Shown here one piece after another: positions 48,415-61,540 of a DNA stretch of 64,000 nucleotides. A program made the position numbers and the translations under genes. Location: contig VZTJ01005217.1 of the NCBI GenBank assembly GCA_013397795.1, forward strand, positions 991,532 through 1,055,531. The letters are read 5' to 3'. Positions within the stretch are counted from its first letter, which is position 1. Each line of letters opens with the position of its first letter. Origin of the DNA: Orthonyx spaldingii. Its lineage: Eukaryota > Chordata > Aves > Passeriformes > Orthonychidae. The notes under the pieces were generated by a model. The model was not told the DNA's origin. It was given only the letters and a program-made list of their open reading frames with translations, and searched no databases.

Positions 48415-51400
48415 GTTATGTCAGGGGCCTTGGTAGCCCAGGGTCAAGGTCTCTGTTGCATGACACAAGTGAATGCCCAGGACAGTAAATGTCTTGTGAG
48501 CCAAGGAGTCACAGAGACCTATGGGCCCATGAGACAGAGAAGTGTCCTGATCTTCCTGCAGCTCTATCTCATCTCATAACTGACTCCAAAAGTGTTTCTG
48601 GTGTGCTGCTGATGACTGATTTGGCCACAATGGATTGCAGCAGAGCTGTGGATACCAGACTGGAAAGCTGTAGCCCTGGTATGCAGAAGTGTTGCTGAAT
48701 ACATGGAGCAGAAAACTTTAATGGGCTCAACATGAAAGTCAGCAGGGCAAAAGTCAGTGCAGCCCTGAATCTTACCCCTGCCACTTCCACTTAACTCAGT
48801 CTTGAAAGCAAATCACTGGGTGCCTGCTGGTTGCCATTTATGCCTGCATAAATTTTCTCTTATGGCAAGTCTGAGATAGTATAAAGACAAGTCTAGCAAG
48901 GGAAGGGAGACAATGTACCTGAAGTGCAGCAAGTGCAGGGAGTAGAGGTAAGAAGAGGTTGTGCTTGGGCATTAGAAGTTTAGGATCCCCCCTCTGAACG
49001 GGGAAGGTGGTCCATGGCTGTTTCAGAGTGGTGGAGACCAACCAGGCTTCAGCAGGGATGGTCCCAGCCATGGGCTGAAATGGGAGACAAACTGGTAGTG
49101 AGATTTAAAAAGGAACTTGAAGAAGGCAGGAGAGCATGAGAGGGTTTTTGAAAAGGGAGAGAAACTAAGGGACTGATGAGGCCAAGAAAAAGGGGATTTT
49201 TAACAGGTGATGAGGACGATGTGGTTTAACCCTGTCCAGCAATCTAGCACCACAAAAATATGTTTAATGGAAGGAAAATGTAATGACAGAGAGATCATAC
49301 ACTGTGCTAGTGTTAGGGACTCTATCCTCAGCCATGCATGTCCTCACACAAGGTTTCCTTTCCCTGGCAATACAGAGGAGCAGTCCCCACACAACACTCC
49401 AGTCCCTTGGGATCCTCTCAGAACAGTTTCATGAAAACTTTCAGTCAGTGGGTGTGAAACTGCTGCCAGTCCCCCAGAGGAGTCACAAACATGCACCTGC
49501 CTTTCTGCAACACAGCTCCAGGCAACCTTGCTCCTGGCTGGGGTGGGGGAACCTCGGTTTCCTTGTAATCAAGAGGAGAAGGTCACCCATGAAATGATGG
49601 AGTCAGAGGAGAGCTGAAATTGCTGTCCCAACAGGGCTTCCATTTTAGTGTGTCCCATAGCACAAGGTGCCGGACACAGAACTGTGTTTCCTCAGCATCC
49701 TGACACATCAGCTCTTCACCAGGCACCCTGGGAGCAGCCTTCTCTGCCAAATTCTCGTTCCCAAATCCTGATGAGCAGAGTCAACCTTCTCTCAGGTTGG
49801 ACAGGGAGGGTCATGACAGCATTCCGGTAACTTGTTGGGTGGCCCTAATGTCTGTGCTTAGGAGAATCAGTTGAAGGAACTTATTGCAGTAGCTTGGATT
49901 CAAGAGCTGGATGCAGCTGGATAAAGCAGCCAGTTAGCTCTGCTGCCTCCTCAGCCACTCACATTGCCTGGTGAATGGGAATGATTGAGACAAGCAAGAG
50001 ATCCAGTGGTGAAAGACCGCCAGCATGAGAGCGAAACTGTGTTCTTGAATATTTCCATCACAGTGGGGCTTGGAGGCTGGGTTGGGTCGGGACGTTGGTG
50101 TCCAGGCTGTGGAAACACAAAGGCTGGAAAAGAGCTCTCTTAAAGCCTTCATGATGTAAGGCAGGTGCTGTGTGAAGAGAGGGCTCACTGAGTTACTCAT
50201 AGCAGGGTGGCTGACTACAGCTGCCTTCAGAGTTAGGCTAATGCTGAGCCTGTTATAATATAGGGCACTTCCCATACCATGCTGCAATTATATAAACATA
50301 ATCTTTTCCAGGCTGACTCATTCCAGCCTTAAATGTTATCTGGATCCTCCCAGACCATTATATGAACAGCCAAGTACAAGAGCTATAGGACAGAACTAGT
50401 TAAAACTCTTAATTATAAGACGGTTAGGAATTTTTTGAGCACACATGGGTTTGGATGAAATGGGAACTGTGGGAAAAGTTACTTTTGATGAGTTATTTTT
50501 TTAGCATGAAAAATGTTTAGATTAAAAAGCTGAGACACTCTTGATGGTGTATCACCCCCAGTTTTACTGTATTTCCTTATAACCCAACCATGGGTTCATG
50601 GTGGTGTTGAAGCTGTTGCTTTTCATTCCAATTCACCATAGCAACATTTTAATGAAATCTTATACTATGTTGGTAAAGTGCTTTCTCTGCCAGATCTGCC
50701 AAATGTCAATGTTTTCATATGAAACTACTGATGTTTCACAGAAGTGTTTTCTCTGAAAGTGTAAAAAGGGATGCTTAGGTGAAGATCCATCTTCAGCTTA
50801 AACATTTACATGATTTGTAAAATGAAGCATTAAAATCCTATCTTGACACTATTCCAGACTGGAATTTGAGAGTTGCTCCAGACCTGTTATTTGTATAGTC
50901 CTTTTGTGCCTCCAATGCTGAGGAAGGAATAGGTGTGTCTGGCTTTCTCCTTTTAAGTTACGAGGATTGTGCAACCTTTCTGTAGTGCCAGTTTCCTTAT
51001 GGGCATTTGTCACGATGGGAAAAATACAGAGTGTTCCCAAAACTGCATCAATGGGGCAAACAGGGCTGTGCTGGCCTCCTCTTTCTTCTATGCATGAACT
51101 CACCCCATCCCCTTCACAGCTCTGAGAAATCAATATTGCTATGTCAATTCTATAATAAATATTGCTTTGTTACTAGAAGCCATGATGCTTTTTGCTCACT
51201 CTTTCAAATTTCTTACAAGTCCTGTCCTGAAGCTTGTTGCTCCAGGATGTTTTCCTGACCCTTTTCTGTATTTTCCTAATTAGCAACTGTGCCCTAGACA
51301 TGGGAGGTGCCTCCTAGTTCAATATTTATTTTAAGAAACTTTACTTCACTCAGGTCTTTTGGCTTAGTACCTCACCTCAGGGAAGAAAGGACTGGGAGAA

Positions 51401-52783
51401 AGAAGAGTGAAGACCCCTGGCCTTCTTTTTCTCTAATTGTTAGTGTTATTTTCTGTTCCTGGCTTCTACATAGGTTTCTCTGTTAAACTTGGAGCTTAGT
51501 TCCCAGACACCACACGAGCTGTATAATGTTAAAAGGCGAATCTGGGTTCCATATTTAGGTTTAAGAAGCTGGGGTCACCTTAGGTTTTTCTTCTCTGGTA
51601 CTCTGAAGACAGAATGCTGTGCTTTACCAGAATGCATGAGGAACCAAAATCCTTGGAGTTGTTTTGGGAGTTTTCTTTGGCAAAGGGCCATGCTTTGCAT
51701 GCAGAGTCAGGCCTCTTTCCCCTTGTATATATGTGAAGGATCAGCAGGATTGTGGCTGGTGGGAGCCAGGTATGGAGATACATGGTTTTCTTGATCAAAA
51801 AATCAGTAAATAGAAGTCCAGAGATGGTAAATAGAGCTAAAGGGCTGAAAGATATTATCTTCATGGACTGCTCTGCATTGATATTTGTGAGGTGATGGCA
51901 GCTGGAGATCCCCTCAAGGTGTGGACCACTTGGTGTTATCAGGAAGAATAGGGACACAGGAGGAGCTGGTGAGCTGATGTGCAGACAGGCTTTCCTGTGC
52001 ATCTGGCAGGACCAAGCCAGACCTGTGGGGATCTGTGGGTTAGCAGGGAAAATGTGCTTGTATTTCCATGAGGGTGAGTTGTGCCCTCTCCAGGAGAACT
52101 GAGTGGCTGCTGGGATGTGTGCATCACCCTCTGCTTAATGGCCACTTCCATGATGGACAGTAGCTGGCTTTGTGTGACCATCTTGGGCTCAAGTGGGTGC
52201 TGAGAGCATCTCTCAGGCTTCCACTGGGCAAACTGCTGCTTCTTTAACAAAGGCCCTTTGTTGTTCTTGGGCATGTTTTACATTTCGTCTTGGAGATACA
52301 TCAGGCACCTCCTTCCTGGTTTTCAAGTTTATTGTCTCAGCATTGTCCTGGCTTTGTGCCCCCAGTAACTCTGCTTGTTGCTCTTCCAGTGATGTCAGGA
52401 AGAGTTTTTTTATTGCCTTCAATGGGAACTGGGTTAGATCAGCGCTGACCACTTTTGAGGGGCCCATGCAGAGAGCTCAGTCTAGATAGCATAGCAGGGG
52501 AGCCTCGCCTGCTCATCACAACCAGCTTTGTTCTCTGTCAGGTTTAATTAACTCAGCCATACAATATTTCACATTTTCTTCTTCTGAGGCAACGCAGAAG
52601 CCCTGTCTTTCTCTTGGACAGTGGGTCTCCCCGTGCTGTTAATGAGGATCTACCAGCAACAACTTTATTGCCCTGGTGGAATGCCAGCTTGGCATAGCCC
52701 CATGAGTCATAGTCAATGCTCTGTTCAGAGAACTGAAAGGACGGCTGCTGCTATTAATTTTGTGCTCTTGTTCTCTGCCTTAG
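48415..52783 (+). other. PPP1R36 intron
   Basis: This 4.4 kb lies between two PPP1R36 exons. Open frames of 60-140 codons on both strands show no known domain and overlap each other. No clear repeat was recognised. Confidence 0.5.
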
Positions 52784-52823
52784 GAGAAAAACATCATTGC
52801 ACAAAGATCAGAGCTTCTTTGAG
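52784..52823 (+). CDS. PPP1R36: PPP1R36 exon (last one recognised)
   Basis: A 40-base exon with near-ideal signals: GTGCTCTTGTTCTCTGCCTTAG before it and GAG/GTAAGA after it. It reads RKTSLHKDQSFFE, which lines up with the conserved RVSS---D--LFE-type segment just before the aromatic YSFC block of mammalian PPP1R36. It leaves in phase 0. The exon carrying the YSFC/TFRR block and the C-terminus should follow, but I did not find it in the remaining 11 kb; it may have diverged or lie beyond the window. Confidence 0.65.
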
Positions 52824-54456
52824 GTAAGAAAGTCCCAAAGATAAACAGAGAGTGTGACTGAGTGTCAGCCCAGAGCGTGTTCCTCCCTTGCACATATACC
52901 CAAATGTTCCTTTTCTTTTTTGGTTCCCCCAGTAGTTTATTTGTAGGGCAGAGTGCATAGACTAAAATTTTACCTCCAGGCCTAAGTGTCCCTGTAAAAT
53001 ACCATCTCTTTGCCCTTCAGCCCAAACCTTTTCCCCTTGGAGCCCTAAGCTGGGGAGTTTCAGTCCATTGGTGGCTCTTGGACTCCAGACAGTTCCCACC
53101 ACAGCCTGAGGTCTCTCTTGGAAGTCTGCTCTATAGATTTCTTTTCATCATTGGCCTCATAGTTTCATCTCTGTAGGTAAGAAATTTTACAATCTTTCAT
53201 TTCCATTGCCCTTGGTGACGTTCCTAGATGCCAATAAGCTCCTCTGGCCTGCCACATACAGTTCCATCAGCTGTTTGTGAGACTCACCTTGCGTCAGGGC
53301 TTTAGCAGATCAATACAGAACATCTGGGCCCAAATTATACTTTGTACTTCATAAACTGGGAAGCTTTTCCTTGAAAGAGGGGAACTGTGGATTCAGTCCC
53401 AACGATACCCAGCGGCCCCAGTGATGCCATCTTTTCAAGAACAGACTTGGTAGAGATCAGATTTATTGGGAGTTGATGCAGCTCATGCCAGGGATGACAA
53501 ATGTTACATAGCAGTGAAAAGCCAGATTTTGTTTTTTTAATCAGCAAGTAGGCATGTGGAGGTGAGATGCCATGAGTTGGTATTAGGTAGTGATATTTTC
53601 TGTGATAACAATGCTGTCATTCAGGGTGGGGATCATCTTGTCTACCTGCAGCTGCCCAAACATTCTCTGTCCAGTCAGACCATGCCTTCAGCTGCCTCAA
53701 CAGCCACTGTGGAATAAAGGATCTCAGCCAAAGGGTGAATTGTTGCCTCTTGAGATAGATGTGTGTGATAGGACCCTCCCCCCCAGAGTGACTCATCCCA
53801 TCAGTCTCTTTCCATTGATTATTGAGGGAAACTGGGCGGTGATCTCAGGTTAGAGACTAGCCAAGACTAAGCCAAACTGCTCAGAGTTGAGCAAGATGAA
53901 ATCCATCTGAGCTCACTCTGTTTCTAGCCTCATCTGTCTGCATACCTTTAAAAAACCAGTGCTTTCAAATCTTCAGTGGTTCATGCATGGATTAGGTAGT
54001 GCTATGAGGAAGGATAACACCTAAATCTTTCTTACTGGGAGAGGGGCCACTGGACTGAGGATTTGGTTTGCCCAGGAGGAACAGGAGTGTAGGTCCTGAG
54101 AGGCCTGAGAGAGCCTGAAGCTTGCAGAGATGGTTCTCTTGGTTATCTGATGGCAAAGCACCTACCACCAATTGTAGTGCTTTGTTAAAAATCCTAAGTT
54201 TCCTGTGGAAAGGAAATATGCATTAACATAAGCTTGAGCAGAAATTAATCAAAACTTCTGAAAATCAAAACAGGATTTATTTCCTTGCTCATGATTCATT
54301 CCAAATTCTTCAGTCTTCTTGACTTAGTTTTTAATAATGTTCTGATCAGACATTACTGATATACTTTATTCCAAAAAAGTAATTTTGTTACTACATTGTA
54401 CTTTAAATATGCAATTTTGATGGTAATAGAAATATAATTTTTTCTTGTGATTCATG

Positions 54457-54512
54457 ATGAACCCAAAACCTTTCAAGTCTGGGTATGAACCCAAAGCTTT
54501 TCAAGCCACAGG
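54457..54512. repeat. 28-bp tandem duplication
   Basis: ATGAACCCAAAACCTTTCAAG at 54457 is repeated as ATGAACCCAAAGCTTTTCAAG at 54485, with two mismatches, a 28-base period. Confidence 0.9.
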
Positions 54513-55500
54513 AGAGGAATTCCATTTCCCATCCAGCTGTGGTTAAAAGCAGTATCACTATAGTAGCTTTAAATACAATAACTCACGTAAACAGAACCAC
54601 TGTACGTCAATTTTGCTCCGTATGGAAAGCTCCCTTTAAAACTTAAGTCATCTTTTGCCTGGAAATGAGAAATTAAGAATTGCCTTCATGAATGCTACAG
54701 CACTGCACATGCAAAATCTTTGGCCATGTCTACAGCACATGACCAGTGAGTCTGGTATTTCTTGAGAGCATGAAATTTGCTGCAAATGCTCCTGTAATTG
54801 TTTTGTGCCTGCTCTGGGATCATCGGGTGCATCCCGAGCACCTTGGCTTTATACATTATGCACAGAGTCATATAATTGGTATGCAAAGGAACCAAACTCT
54901 CAGGGAGCTTCACTGGGATGTCTGCAATCCATGCTGTATGCATGCTCACTCCAGACAGGAACACCACGGGTTTTCAGGGTGCTGAGGGTACAAACACGGC
55001 TATTTGTTTTCCCCTGGGGCAGAGCAGACATTCCCTGCTAAAGGAGGCAAGGTTCTCTGCTGGTTTAGCTAGGAAACATTACAAACCTGTACCCCCTTCT
55101 CCTGTTTTTCTTTGCTTCATTGTGTCAAGCAGATTAATGTGATGTTTTCCAACAGGGCGGGCATCACTGGAGCTCATTGCAGTGAGTTAAAACCCTGGTC
55201 GAGCACACCCGATGGGACAGTGGAGGGGAAGAGGAAGAACAAGAACAAGGACGAGAGGTTTCTCTATCCTGACAAATGCCCTCAGTTTGCCACCCTGAGG
55301 AGCCCCAGAGGAAGGCAGAGCAGTGGGAGCACTGTGCTCTGAAGTGGCAGAAGGTGGCTGCAACCAGAGCAGCTCGCAGCAGTGGTGTCCCTGTCACAGC
55401 CTGGTTTCACTTTACTCAGAAAATCACCTTGAAATGGTAGCTTAAGATGCCCAACTCATTTGTCAGAGCTGGGGGAATTTGACACACAAGGGACTGGGCT

Positions 55501-55640
55501 GGGTGTCTGGAGACCTGGGCTGTAATTCCTAGTCCTTCATCTTAATGCCTTCATTGTGCCATTTCTGAGAAGATTCTTTTCCTGGCTGATTTTGAGAAGT
55601 GCTTTGACACTTGCAGATGGATGTGATTATTGATTTCAAT
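55501..55640 (+). mobile_element. MIR-like SINE relic
   Basis: GGAGACCTGGGCTGTAATTCCTAG, then a middle part with CTTCATTGTGCCATTTCTGAG and a TTTTGAGAAGTGCTTTGACA segment follow the MIR plan (GAGACCTGGGTT..., GTAAAGCGCTTTGAGA). It is highly diverged. Confidence 0.45.
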
Positions 55641-56578
55641 GTCAACCTTGTTTTTCCAAAGAGTTCGCAAAACAACCAGGACACATGACTTAGTACTGAG
55701 CCAAAAAATTGGGGAAATTTTGCTTCTAAAGGAAGCTACCCCAGAATCTCTAATATATTGTGTTCACTTATTTTTTTTTATTTCCATAATCTTTCTTTTT
55801 TTTTTTTTCTTGGATAGAATTAGCCATAATTATGACTATTTAACCTATAAAACTATCTGTACCTGCCAAATATTAAAATGTTAGCATGGAAATTTTAGCA
55901 AGGAAAATTTAGGATGAAATCCTGACTTGGTCATAGCCAATAAGAATCAATGGAAAAATAAAGGATGAATAAGCAGTAGGAAAAAACAAGAGGTGTAATA
56001 TTTCATCATTGCTAAGAAGAGAAATTTGACACATTAGTGCCAGTTTGGAAGTTTTTCAGCAAAATATATGAATGCTGGCTAAGAAGAATACAATAATTTT
56101 TACCCTTGCAATAGCTGGTTCAGTTTTTAAAAGGATGAAAATTTACAGCACAATTATGATGAGAAATTTACTTCTTCTGGAGTAACCAATAGACCAGGGA
56201 CTAGAACATTTCTGTGGGATGGCCCTGCACTGCCTTATTGAGACAGACACTTGCAGTGCAGGTTCACAGCTAATACTTAGTCTCCTCACTTAGACTGGCA
56301 CACGGGATATTAATGCCTAAGTACCATTGTGGCCTAGGCTTGTTTTCCACGTGTCAGGTGAGTCCTTTTACCATTGGATGAGGCTGTTGTGGCCTGCAGC
56401 TTCTCTTTAAGCTTTTCATTAGACATCCATTCTGGTACACAGCAAAAATATTTAAATATAACCTCTTAGAAATTTTAGGGGATGGAAACCAGAGGAGAAT
56501 AAATATAAAAGATATGTTTAGAACTGTGTGTGGCTTCTGTATCTTCCTCATATACGTGATGGTACACTCTTTATTCTC

Positions 56579-56682
56579 TGAGCAACCTGGTCTAGTGCAA
56601 GGTGTCCTTGCCCTTGGCAGAGGAGTTGGAACTAGATGATCTTTAAGGTCCCTTCCAACCCAAACCATCCTGTGATTCTATT
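56579..56682 (+). mobile_element. CR1 LINE 3' end (plus orientation)
   Basis: GAGCAACCTGGTCTAGTG, then AAGGTGTCCTTGCCC, GGAACTAGATGATCTTTAAGG, CCCTTCCAACCCAAACCAT and CTGTGATTCTATT. This is the classic CR1 3' terminus with its ATTCTATG-like end, well preserved. Confidence 0.92.
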
Positions 56683-59600
56683 AAAAATTAACATTTCTAG
56701 GTTATACCTTCATTTTGGGCAGACTGGTTAGCAATCATATGATGTGAAAAATGGTGACAAGACCTTGAGATGGTGCTTTAGCTGCAGTTTTTCTGAGACC
56801 CTTGTTGGGTCCAAGCATGTGCATCTGCCTTTCCCAGCTGCATGGGTGACTCCTGGATGGCTGCAGGAGGCAGCTGTGGTATCACTGCCCTGCGGCAGCG
56901 TGGTTTCCCCGCGTGATGCAGCAAGATGTTGGCCGATACCCGGAGCTGAGGCTACAGCACATCTTCCCCTCTTAGTCTTGAGAGAAACCTGTCAGTTCCT
57001 GCATTAGGAGCCCTCTGTGTGCTAAAGGACAGGTGCAGCTATGTCCCTCCAGCTGTACCACAGGGCCCTCTGGGATCTGTGGGCTGACACCCCAGCACGC
57101 ATGTCCTTGCAAAGGCACCTTGCATTGTCACTGCACGGCAACAGACAGTGCATGGAGCCTTCGAAAGAGTGCAAGGGCAAGGTGTCCTTTGCCGCCTGTC
57201 TGCAGGGCAGTGCAGACTGCGGTATGTGCTAATAACTGGGAGTTGTTATTAGTGCCTGGGGCAGAGATTTCACAGAGCTGCACGCTTGGCCGGTGGTGGG
57301 CCTGGGATGACAGGAGAAGACCAAAGGGTGGAGCACACACTCACGTAGGCAGCAGAGCTCCTGGGTGCAAACAATGTGCATGGCCACTTACCTGCAAGGG
57401 CCTTGTCACTGCGGAGAGAAGGAAGTGCTGAGCAGCTGCTGGTGCTGCTCAGGAACAGTCAATGAGCTACTCACACTCAGAGATGTTGTTCAATGTGCTT
57501 TGTTTGCCCCTCTGCAGATTCAGGGCAGGTTTCTCGCAGGCTCCTTGCAGGAGCAGCCCCATGAAATAGTGAGCAACAGGGACTGCTTTTTGCACAGTTT
57601 TCCATGGACAAAAGGCAGCTCTGGACCAGGCATGGTCTCAGTTACTTCTGTCTGCAGCTAGAACATGCTGTCTGGCTCACTCCATAGCAGTTACCTGGGT
57701 AAAACCTCATGGTCCTAGTGAGTCATGGTTTAAAACACTGCACTCACCAGCCGAGTCCTCAGCCATGGCTTTGCGTCTTAAGTTTTCTGTGGTAATCTAA
57801 CAACAACCTTGAACTTTTCAGAAGGGGTTGAGAAATACCTTGAAGTTCAGGTCTTTTAGTCAGCAGAGTCCTTTCCAGGGCTGCCTTCTCAGCAGCAAGT
57901 GTCTGCTTTTTCTGAGGTTATGTGTGTCTAACACAGAGAACCCATGCTTGTTTCAGCATGTAAGCAAGACCTGGCAGCCTTTCACACATGACAATGAGTC
58001 ACCCTTGAGCAGGAGAGAGTGAGTCAGAAAGGGCAGTTGACAAGCTTTATTTATCACTTTATTTATTTGGCCCAGGAGAATTTTATCCTGAAAAACCCAC
58101 CCTTGTTAATGATAGGCAGAGCTCAGACTTGTGTCATATGACTACTGGGTTTTTTTCCCCATAGGCTTTGCACACAGTCTCATATCAGGAAATCACGACA
58201 GTTGGCCATTTCCACCAATTTTTATTTTTCAAGGGGTTTTGAACAGACCAGCTATATTGGAATAACTCGCCTGAGCTAGGGTTACCCTAAAGAGAACAAA
58301 CTGGAATGCCTCTGAGTGATGAAAAGAGCCCGGGGGTGTTTACAGAGTTCCCATTTACTTTCTTCTCTTAGGGCTGCTTTGCTCAGAGCCTAATTGAATG
58401 CTGCTAGCACGGCCTAGTGTCTTGACTCTCTTTTGATTATGGTTGTGCCACTCACAGGCTCCATATAGGGTGTGTCAGGCTTTCCAGCGTAAGTATCTAT
58501 TTTCAGAAGTTAAATGACTCTGTTGTAGAAATTCATTCCAAGCAGAACGTTGGCAGGAAACGTTGCAACTCAGAAATGGAAAAAGAGACAGAGAAAAGAA
58601 AAAAAAAAAGTCTGCCTGATGATTAATTAAGGAAACTCTGTCCTTGGGAGTTTCAGACTTTGCAGCTGTGAGAAAGGGGGCAGTGTAGCAAGGGGACCCA
58701 GGTGGATTTGGGGTGACCGTGATGTGTAGTTGGGTGTCTTGAGGTATGGAAAGAAATGAGCTCAAGTCCATTTTACTTGGATTGCAGGTGGGTTTGGAGC
58801 AGCAACCTATGAAGGCAGCATCCCTTTTGCTCAGCAGGTTCTCTGTGAGCCAGATTCCCTGTCTCCAGTCTCTCTGGTTCAGACTGCTCTTCTTGTCCTG
58901 TTAGGGGCCAGTACCTGATATACATGGAATACCAAGGCAGTCTGAACAGCCTGAATGTTTTTCTGCGCAGGCTAAAACCAGCATTTCATCAGCAAAATAA
59001 CAGAATTTGTTCCTTTTTGCTTGGAATCATAGACATTTTAGTAGTGCTAAGCTCCAGTGAGGCGAGTGAACTAACACTTCTATACATGTTGAGGAATGTG
59101 GCTGTTTGTCACTACAAATGGGGACTCAGTGGGTGCTGCTGCAATTAAAGATGCCATCGTGTTTCCTGATCCCAACAGTGTTTCCCCTCTGCTTGGGGGA
59201 AAATGATTTTTTAGTCTATCCATTTAGTTCCCCTCACAGATAGGCAAAGCACTCTTTGACAGAACTCTAAAGATGCTTCTTATTGCTGCTGTTTATTCTG
59301 TGGTTTGTCTGCCTTACCATCTCAAAGCCAAAGCTGCACCCACCAACCAACCAACCAACCAACTTACCTTCACTCAGGGAGGACCAGTAGCAGCTCCTTT
59401 GTACAGATACAGCTACACCATCAGTTCACTTGCTCCTCACCTGAGAATGGGTGTGTTGCTTGCATTGCCTTTTTACCTGCAGGTGTACTGCAGGAAAGAG
59501 CAGCAGTCAAACTGGAAACTGGATCAGGCAGTGATTTGCAGCAGGAAGAGGGGTTGTCAGTCTGGATTTCCTTAAAATCTGGATTTCCATTCTGGATTTT

Positions 59601-60559
59601 CCTGCTTCCAAATGTTGGTGGTATGTGCTCCTGTGCTGGCTGGGACTAAGATCTTCACCTTGTAAAGAAACTGCACTGGAAGCACCACAAACCAGTTACA
59701 GCTCCTGTGGCTCAAACTGAATTGTAAATATCTGCAGTGAGATTTTTGCAGCTTGAAGCAAAGAAACCAAACTGCAATTTGAAGAATTTCAAGACATTCT
59801 TACCCTAACTCTTCTTCCATGTGAAAGTGATCATACTAAGGCTCAGTGAACAGGCTTTACGTATTCTGTCACCTGTCACAGCCTTCCTATTTGGAAGAGA
59901 CACTGCTCATATAAATGAAGTGTATTTTCCCTGTGATCTTGTTTATTTACAGAAGGATAAACAGTCTTTTTCCCTTTCCTTGAATACAGCAGAAACAAAC
60001 ACAAACAAGTAATTTCTGGACTCAAATTCCCAAGTCTGCTGGTCCTGACAAGGTCTGACCTCAAATGGGTTCCCCTCTGTGTGGCTCCTCCCTTTTCTCT
60101 CTCCTGTGTGAAGCCAACAAAAGCACATCAACCATGGCCATCCCTGGGCAAGCAGGGAAGTCCTTAACTTTGTGAAGGAAATGGAAACTAGCTCTTTGAG
60201 AGATGGCTTCCATTGTTCATCTGTCTTTACTAAATTGGAAAAGAATAGTTATTCTTTCTACTGAACATGACAGAGTATGCATGACGTGTTTGTGACGATA
60301 ATGGGATGTGTAGTGATTGTGGATTAAAGCTTTGCCCCAAGGCTATTATTATCATTTTTCAGAGTAATAATCAAGAGATGAAGGTGCACCATCTAATTTA
60401 GGTGTTTCAGCAAGTCATCTCGAGACAGTGCCTGGATCTCTATGTTGATTGGATTGGGATACTCCATATTCACAGTATTGCAGACCTGGATAGGCAGGGG
60501 ACTGACCCACCCATTGCTCCTTTGCACTTAGAAGCTGTAAGACCTCTAACAGCTGAAGT
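56683..60559. other. No supported gene
   Basis: GC-richer from 56.8 to 57.7 kb with overlapping chance frames on both strands, then AT-rich. A tetranucleotide (CCAA)n run lies at about 59341-59362, and a TCTGGATTTCC word occurs three times around 59570-59600. No family is recognised. Confidence 0.4.
59341..59362. repeat. (CCAA)n microsatellite
   Basis: About five tandem CCAA units (ACCAACCAACCAACCAAC). Confidence 0.9.
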
Positions 60560-61540
60560 GCTGTGATGGATGGATATGGGCACTTTAGAAGTAGGAAGGT
60601 GAGATGTGGAAGACAGTTACGTTTTGCACAAAGAGGAGCAGCTGAGATGCAAGGAATTCTGCTATGGACTGTGTGATGGCCAGAAGCAGAGGGAAGGCCA
60701 ACACAGGTAACATCATGGTAAGCATTTGCTACAGATCACCTGGCCAAGAAGACAAAATAGATGAAGCCTTCTCTGACTAGTAGAAGAAGTGTCACTGTTT
60801 CAAGCTCTGGCTTTTGTAAGATTTACTGCCTGATCTAAAATCTGCTGAGCAGGAAACACAGTAGGCCACAAGCAATCCAGAATTATGGAGTGGGTCAGGC
60901 ATGATTTCTTGACACAAGTGCTGGCCAGGCTGAGTAGGGGGATGCTCTGATTGATTTGCTGGTCACAAACAAGGAAGAAATGGTTGGGGTTGTGATCGTC
61001 AATAGCAGCCTTGGAGAGACCAAGAAGCAGTAAAATTTAAAATCCTGAGAAAGCAGAGAAAGGTAGCAGAACAATGACCCTGGGCTCAGAACACCAGACT
61101 TTGGCTTATTCAGGAAATCAGTAAGCAGCTTCTTGTGGTATATTGCTGTGAAGAGTAAAGGCATGTTTAGGGTAAATGATCTTCAGGGACCATCTCCTCA
61201 AAGCCCAAAAATGATCCCTACTGTCATGCAGGACGCTAAGAAGGCAGTGCATGAGGCCAGGGTGTACAGAGAACTACTGACTGAACTTGCACATAAAAAG
61301 AAAACACATAATAAGGAGAAGCAGGGACAGGCAATCAAGGAACAGTGCAGAACTACACAGGATGGGATTAAGAAAGCCAAAACAGGGCTTGAGCTGATAG
61401 CTGGTGATGATGGGAAGAGCAACAGGAAGGGCTTGTACAGGTACATTAGTAGTGAAAGGAAGACCAAGAAAATTCCACTTCTGAATTCCCTGGAAATGTG
61501 CCTTAAACTGTGCAACATTGAATGTAGCGTGTCCTAAATG
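60560..61540 (+). pseudogene. Decayed CR1-type LINE ORF2 fragment (endonuclease to pre-RT region)
   Basis: Translated pieces in shifting frames match the bird CR1 ORF2 product. GNIMVSICYRSPGQEDKIDEAF (about 60700-60775) is the endonuclease VGVCYRPP-type motif. LTQVLARLSRGDALIDLLVTNKEEM, then VGVVIVNSSLGE (about 60910-61015), is the endonuclease C-terminal part (DLLLTN-E-GSLG type). A 134-codon open frame (61133-61537) then carries ARVYRELLTELAHKKK and KGLYRYISSERKTKK, the linker before the reverse transcriptase (KGFYKYI type). Stops and frameshifts separate these pieces, and the reverse transcriptase core is missing after 61540. The element is dead. The open frame at 61133 is part of the relic, not a host gene. 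Confidence 0.8.

Larger units (their letters stand above)
52824..56578. other. Non-coding, possibly PPP1R36 3' introns or intergenic
   Basis: No supported exon. The stretch holds a 28-bp tandem duplication, a MIR-like relic and T-rich runs at 55770-55809. A 76-codon frame ending at 55342 (PWSSTPDGTVEGKRKNKN..., Lys/Arg-rich middle) lies in a GC-richer patch, but I recognise nothing in it. Confidence 0.4.

Noticed and set aside
53676..53741. Possible phase-0 exon (SDHAFSCLNSHCG...) after TTCTCTGTCCAG, tested as the next PPP1R36 exon
   Set aside because: It lacks the expected aromatic YSFC/TFRR pattern, and the donor is weak.
55112..55342. 76-codon Lys/Arg-rich frame, tested as a PPP1R36 C-terminus or PLEKHG3 piece
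   Set aside because: No recognisable match to either protein; no PLEKHG3 RhoGEF or PH motif was seen anywhere in the window.
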